DNA of 8,759 nucleotides from an uncultured Micrococcales bacterium (lineage in GTDB: Bacteria; Actinomycetota; Actinomycetes; Actinomycetales; Microbacteriaceae): NCBI GenBank assembly GCA_903853515.1, contig CAINTU010000064.1, positions 1 to 8,759 of the forward strand, given 5' to 3'. Within the stretch, counting starts at the first letter, position 1. Every line of letters starts with the position of its first letter. Position numbers and translations under genes: made by a program. Positions 6,380 through 8,759 of the stretch are shown here, piece by piece. The notes under the pieces are model-generated. The model ran no database searches. It saw only the letters and a program-made list of their open reading frames with translations, and had not been told where the DNA came from.

Positions 6380-7167
6380 GTGCTCAAGTTTTGGCAAAGC
6401 TTGCTGGGTTGTTGCGGGCGGGCATTCCGCTCGGCTCGGCACTGGTGCGGGTTCAAGGCGAGTTGCCGGCAGACCAGGTTTTGTCATTCTTGCTCGACTG
6501 CGCAAAGCAATCTGGCTCGGGTGCTGTTGCCGAACTCTTGCACCTCGCCGAGCGCTATCGCTGGGTTGAGGCGGCACAGCAAAGAGTTGCTTTGGCCCAT
6601 CTAGCCCCGAGGTCGACCGCTCGCATGGTGCTCTGGTTGCCGGTCGTGAGCGCAGTCACTGCTCAAATCTTAGGTCTCAACATCGCGGTAACAGTGCAAC
6701 AGCAGCCAGTTTTGATTTTGTCGATTGCGACAGGGGCACTGTTGCTGCTTCTCTCAAATTTTCTGATTGGCAAAATGCTTGCCGCCGCTAAACCAAAGCC
6801 AATAACAAGTGGATGGTTGCTTATCGCAGTTGCAATGCAATTGCGCTCAGGTCGAAACTTTGCAGCAGCACAGTCGAGTGCGCTAACGCTTTATGAAAAG
6901 CATTTTGCATCTTCACCAAGCGACGCTGAGCTCGCTGCCTTGGCGCAAGTTGAAAAACTCGTTACCCAGACAGGGTCTCAGGCTGTTGAAATATTGCGAA
7001 GCGAGAGCGAAAGACTGCAATCGAACGAGAGCTTTATCGCAGAGGCGCGAATCGAAAAGCTTGGTGTGCGCCTGATGTTGCCACTTGGGTTAGTGGTGTT
7101 GCCGGCTTTCGTTTTGCTGGCAATTGTTCCGCTGGGCGCAACTCTGCTTCGGGCTGGTGCAACTTGA
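6376..7167 (+). CDS. Pilus assembly inner-membrane platform protein, apparent TadB-TadC single chain
   Basis: A 263-aa membrane protein, the expected platform partner of TadA. It begins with the T2SSF-like helical start LAKLAGLLRAGIPLGSAL (6-23). Hydrophobic segments lie at about 84-105, 112-132 and 232-258. Residues 1-135 resemble the C-terminal domain of TadB. A new amphipathic start, LLIAVAMQLRSGRNFAAAQ (148-166), followed by a long polar helical stretch and RLMLPLGLVVLPAFVLL (232-248), resembles TadC, where the 'LPLGL..LPAF.L' ending is characteristic. In M. tuberculosis these roles are split between Rv3658c and Rv3657c (from memory). The TadB/TadC assignment is by motif reading, not alignment; each half is shorter than a standard T2SSF protein. 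The ATG overlaps the tadA stop by four bases (ATGA), so synthesis is coupled to the ATPase. Confidence 0.82.
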   Translation: MSAQVLAKLAGLLRAGIPLGSALVRVQGELPADQVLSFLLDCAKQSGSGAVAELLHLAERYRWVEAAQQRVALAHLAPRSTARMVLWLPVVSAVTAQILGLNIAVTVQQQPVLILSIATGALLLLLSNFLIGKMLAAAKPKPITSGWLLIAVAMQLRSGRNFAAAQSSALTLYEKHFASSPSDAELAALAQVEKLVTQTGSQAVEILRSESERLQSNESFIAEARIEKLGVRLMLPLGLVVLPAFVLLAIVPLGATLLRAGAT

Positions 7168-7170
7168 TGG

Positions 7171-7198
7171 TTGCCTTTCTCGTTGCTGCGAGAGGCAA
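7171..7198 (+). promoter_or_regulatory. Stem-loop ahead of the pilin gene
   Basis: In the 82-bp gap between the platform gene and the pilin gene, TTGCC (7171-7175) plus TCTCG (7178-7182) pairs with CGAGA (7189-7193) plus GGCAA (7194-7198). This gives a 10-bp stem with a TT bulge and a 6-nt loop. No T-run follows, so a strong terminator is unlikely. An RNA processing or stabilising element that raises pilin mRNA over the upstream genes is a reasonable inference. The rest of the gap (7199-7249) is A-rich leader with only a weak ribosome site (GAAAG). Confidence 0.45.
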
Positions 7199-7249
7199 TT
7201 GCACAAGAACGATTCCGCAAGAGAAAACTCGAAAAGAAAGTACAGAAAA

Positions 7250-7426
7250 ATGAAAACTAAATTTCAGGCATTGGCCGATGACCGAGGTGCTTCAACTGCC
7301 GAATACGCAATCATCACCCTGGCGGCGGTCGGGTTCGCGGGGCTTCTGCTCGTGATACTTCGCAGCGACGAAGTCAAAGGCATGCTGCTCGGGCTAGTTC
7401 GGCAGGCCCTGACGGTGCACACTTGA
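7250..7426 (+). CDS. DUF4244 Flp-like pilin precursor (58 aa)
   Basis: A 58-aa pilin-like protein with a 13-residue charged leader, then G13 followed by ASTAEYAIITLAAVGFAGLL. A prepilin peptidase would cut after G13, leaving Glu at mature position 5, the class IV pilin rule, followed by a single hydrophobic helix (about 19-37). The 'TAEYA' start and a short amphipathic tail (VKGMLLGLVRQAL, 42-54) match DUF4244, the actinobacterial Flp-like family that includes Rv3656c. I chose the ATG at 7250, which gives the typical short leader; an upstream in-frame start would add about 42 residues read from the leader region and its stem-loop. Its place after the platform gene fits the major pilin. The stop overlaps the start of the next gene. 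Confidence 0.85.
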   Translation: MKTKFQALADDRGASTAEYAIITLAAVGFAGLLLVILRSDEVKGMLLGLVRQALTVHT

Positions 7427-7791
7427 GTTGCGCGAGTTGGGCCGAGACTGTTGCGGCACTGTCTCAAGACCATGGGGCAGTGACCGCCGAGTTTGCGCTC
7501 GCGCTGCCGGCAGTCACACTAGTTCTAGTTTTTGCGCTCGGGGTTTTGCAAGCGCAAACCGAGCGGTTGGCGCTAATCGATCTTGCGGCTGCGGGGTCGA
7601 GGGCCCTAGCTCGTGGCGAGCCGATGGCTACCGTTTGGCAACTTGCCAATGAGTTCGGCGCTGGCACCACTGTGAGAGCCAATGTTGGGGTTGAGTTGGT
7701 TTGCGTGGTCGCCAGCCGCCAGATTGGTCTGCAAAATCTGCCCAAAATCGAGATAAGTGAACGCCAATGTGCCCGAAAGTTGGGGCTCTAG
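7423..7791 (+). CDS. TadE-like minor pseudopilin
   Basis: A 122-aa protein with a short N-terminal leader, G18 followed by AVTAEFALALPAVTLVLVF. The putative prepilin cut after G18 puts Glu at position 5, and one hydrophobic segment runs from about 24 to 44. The following LIDLAAAGSRALARGE (51-66) resembles the 'vDaAraaAr.lArGe' stretch of TadE family proteins. The remaining ~55 residues are predicted to be outside the membrane and contain two cysteines. The start is a TTG that overlaps the pilin stop (TTGA); no in-frame alternative exists before the pilin-like motif, so the TTG is likely genuine. It corresponds by position and pattern to Rv3655c. Minor pseudopilins of this type are needed for pilus assembly in other Tad systems; its exact role here is inferred. 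Confidence 0.78.
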   Translation: MSCASWAETVAALSQDHGAVTAEFALALPAVTLVLVFALGVLQAQTERLALIDLAAAGSRALARGEPMATVWQLANEFGAGTTVRANVGVELVCVVASRQIGLQNLPKIEISERQCARKLGL

Positions 7792-8138
7792 TGAGGATTC
7801 GGGCCAATTTTCGAGCCGACCGAGGATCAGGCACAATTCTGGCGATTGGGCTGATTTTCACGATTTTGGGAATAATGACCCTAGTTTTGGCTGTTGGCTA
7901 TCAAAGTCTTGAACAAAGGCGGTTGCAATCGACTGCCGATGCTGCGGCAATTGCCGGCGATGACGCTCTGCGAGGCCTAAATACTGGCTTTGCCTGCCAA
8001 ATTGCTGGGGTTATCGCAAAAGCAGCTGGGGCAACACTTGACAGATGTCGTATTGTCGAAAGTGACATCTATATAAGTGTGTGTCAGCGCACTATGGGTA
8101 TAGTTCTTGAGGCAAGAGCACGCTCTGGCCCGATTTAG
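7767..8138 (+). CDS. Rv3654c-type TadE-like protein
   Basis: A 123-aa protein with DRGSGTILAIGL at 18-29, one membrane helix (about 23-44), then QRRLQSTADAAAIAGDDAL (50-68) and AGATLDRCRIVESDIYISV (87-105). This is the pattern of the actinobacterial 'helicase/secretion neighbourhood TadE-like' family (Rv3654c): a DRGS-type leader, a helix, an 'AD.AA.AG.' segment and a 'C...G.Di.v.V' strand. Here the usual glycine after the cysteine is replaced. The ATG at 7767 overlaps the previous gene by 25 bp. A GTG at 7791, sharing one base with the previous stop (TAGTG) and preceded by GGGG, would give a 115-aa product and is a serious alternative. Its stop is in frame with topA 9 bp downstream. Function is unknown beyond pilus association. 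Confidence 0.78.
   Translation: MCPKVGALVRIRANFRADRGSGTILAIGLIFTILGIMTLVLAVGYQSLEQRRLQSTADAAAIAGDDALRGLNTGFACQIAGVIAKAAGATLDRCRIVESDIYISVCQRTMGIVLEARARSGPI
8099..8104 (+). promoter_or_regulatory. Candidate -10 element for topA inside the upstream gene
   Basis: TATAGT matches five of six positions of the sigma-70 -10 consensus and lies about 44 bp before the topA start, which would leave a leader of roughly 37 nt. No good -35 is seen at 16-18 bp. A perfect TTGACA at 8038-8043 and an AT-rich TATATAAG at 8070-8077 lie further upstream but are not correctly spaced with each other. This is weak evidence for an internal promoter. Confidence 0.25.
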
Positions 8139-8142
8139 GAGA
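8137..8142 (+). promoter_or_regulatory. Ribosome binding site that fixes the topA TTG start
   Basis: AGGAGA lies 5 bp before the TTG at 8148 and overlaps the stop codon of the upstream gene. Only three codons separate that in-frame stop (8136-8138) from the TTG, so this site decides the start. It is the strongest Shine-Dalgarno in the window. Confidence 0.8.
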
Positions 8143-8147
8143 ATTCA

Positions 8148-8759
8148 TTGGCTTCGAACCACAAACTGGTCATCGTCGAGTCGCCTGCAAAGGCAAAGAC
8201 GATCGCTAAGTATCTTGGCGACGACTACACAGTCTTGGCCTCGGTCGGGCACATCAGAGATTTGATCGACCCTAAAGACCTGCCGCCAGAGACAAAAAAG
8301 CTCAAGGGCTCGCTTGCCAAATTCTCGATCGACATCGAAGACGACTTCAAGCCTTATTACGCTATCTCGGCTGGCAAAAACAAAACAGTGAGCGAGCTGA
8401 AGGCGGCCCTTAAAGACGCCGGTGAGCTTTTGCTCGCAACAGATGAAGACCGCGAAGGCGAGGCGATTGCCTGGCATTTGCTCGAGGTTTTGAAGCCTAA
8501 GGTTCCTGTGCGCCGAATGGTTTTTCACGAAATCACCAAAGAGGCCATCAAAGTGGCGGCCAACAACACTCGCGAATTAGACACCAATCTGGTCGAGGCC
8601 CAAGAAACTCGCCGCATCGTCGACCGCCTCTATGGTTACGAAGTGTCGCCAGTGCTTTGGCGCAAAATCAACCGCGGCCTTTCTGCCGGCCGTGTGCAGT
8701 CACCTGCAATGCGTTTGGTGGTTGAGCGTGAACGTGAGCGCATGGCATTCATCTCGGCC
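8148..8759 (+). CDS. topA: DNA topoisomerase I (5' part, runs off window)
   Basis: The first 204 codons of type IA topoisomerase I, which relaxes negative supercoils by single-strand passage. The TOPRIM domain is clear: VESPAKAKTI at 10-19 with Glu11, VGHIRDL at 33-39, and the metal-binding ATDEDREGEAIAWH at 97-110 (Asp99, Asp101, Glu103). Further on are VEAQETRRIVDRLYGYEVSP (149-168) and GLSAGRVQSPAMRLVVERE (178-196). The catalytic tyrosine lies beyond the window. The start is TTG, the only possible one, since an in-frame TAG stop of the preceding gene is three codons upstream. The 9-bp gap and absence of a terminator suggest that at least part of topA transcription comes from the tad operon. 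In M. tuberculosis topA (Rv3646c) also lies on this side of the tad genes. Confidence 0.97.
   Translation, partial: MASNHKLVIVESPAKAKTIAKYLGDDYTVLASVGHIRDLIDPKDLPPETKKLKGSLAKFSIDIEDDFKPYYAISAGKNKTVSELKAALKDAGELLLATDEDREGEAIAWHLLEVLKPKVPVRRMVFHEITKEAIKVAANNTRELDTNLVEAQETRRIVDRLYGYEVSPVLWRKINRGLSAGRVQSPAMRLVVERERERMAFISA

Noticed and set aside
5821..6456. A 211-codon minus-strand open frame over tadA
   Set aside because: It is antisense to the Walker A, Walker B and His-box coding region, with low-complexity Ser/Pro/Ala content typical of shadow frames.
8145..8528. A minus-strand open frame over the start of topA
   Set aside because: It is antisense to the TOPRIM coding region, with no ribosome site or recognisable motif.

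Overview
The window looks like a chromosomal segment of a small, moderate-GC actinobacterium. My best guess is a streamlined freshwater Microbacteriaceae (Rhodoluna/Aquiluna type). The basis is actinobacterial family signatures (PASTA-bearing class A PBP, DUF4177, DUF4244 pilin, Rv3654c-type TadE-like protein, 6C RNA), a base composition judged by eye at a little over 50% GC, TTG/GTG starts and very short intergenic gaps. The genus is an inference from memory and was not tested by any search.

Layout. On the minus strand at the left are the first 45 codons of a membrane-anchored metallophosphoesterase (1-137), preceded in its operon by a bifunctional penicillin-binding protein with two PASTA domains (170-2695). 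Diverging from it across only 40 bp are a 51-aa DUF4177 protein (2736-2891) and a RidA-family protein (2891-3355) that overlaps it by one base. Converging on these is acs, acetyl-CoA synthetase (3398-5272, minus). The ridA/acs junction carries three copies of a 13-14 bp palindrome-containing element that reaches into the acs stop codon. The acs/tadA divergent gap holds two long hairpins that each present a CCCCC loop. I read this as the actinobacterial 6C small RNA, with its own candidate promoter and terminator.

The right half is a compact plus-strand Tad-type pilus/secretion cluster: a short TadA ATPase (5528-6379), a single membrane protein that seems to combine TadB and TadC (6376-7167), a DUF4244 Flp-like pilin (7250-7426), a TadE-like pseudopilin (7423-7791) and an Rv3654c-type TadE-like protein (7767-8138). 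topA (DNA topoisomerase I, 8148 to the window edge) follows after only 9 bp.

How it fits together. The order and relative orientation of every gene match, from memory, the Mycobacterium tuberculosis stretch Rv3683-ponA2-Rv3678A-Rv3678c-acs-6C-Rv3659c..Rv3654c-topA, run in reverse, with many intervening genes absent (whiB4, ArsA-like ATPases, crp, nth, ssd, a helicase, cspA). The window is therefore mostly a condensed ancestral actinobacterial backbone rather than an acquired island. I see no mobile element, tRNA, rRNA or CRISPR. The most rewarding points are the 6C RNA, the TadB-TadC single-chain protein, the triple palindrome at the ridA/acs junction and the coupling of topA to the pilus operon. 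I did not find a convincingly new defence or metabolic system.
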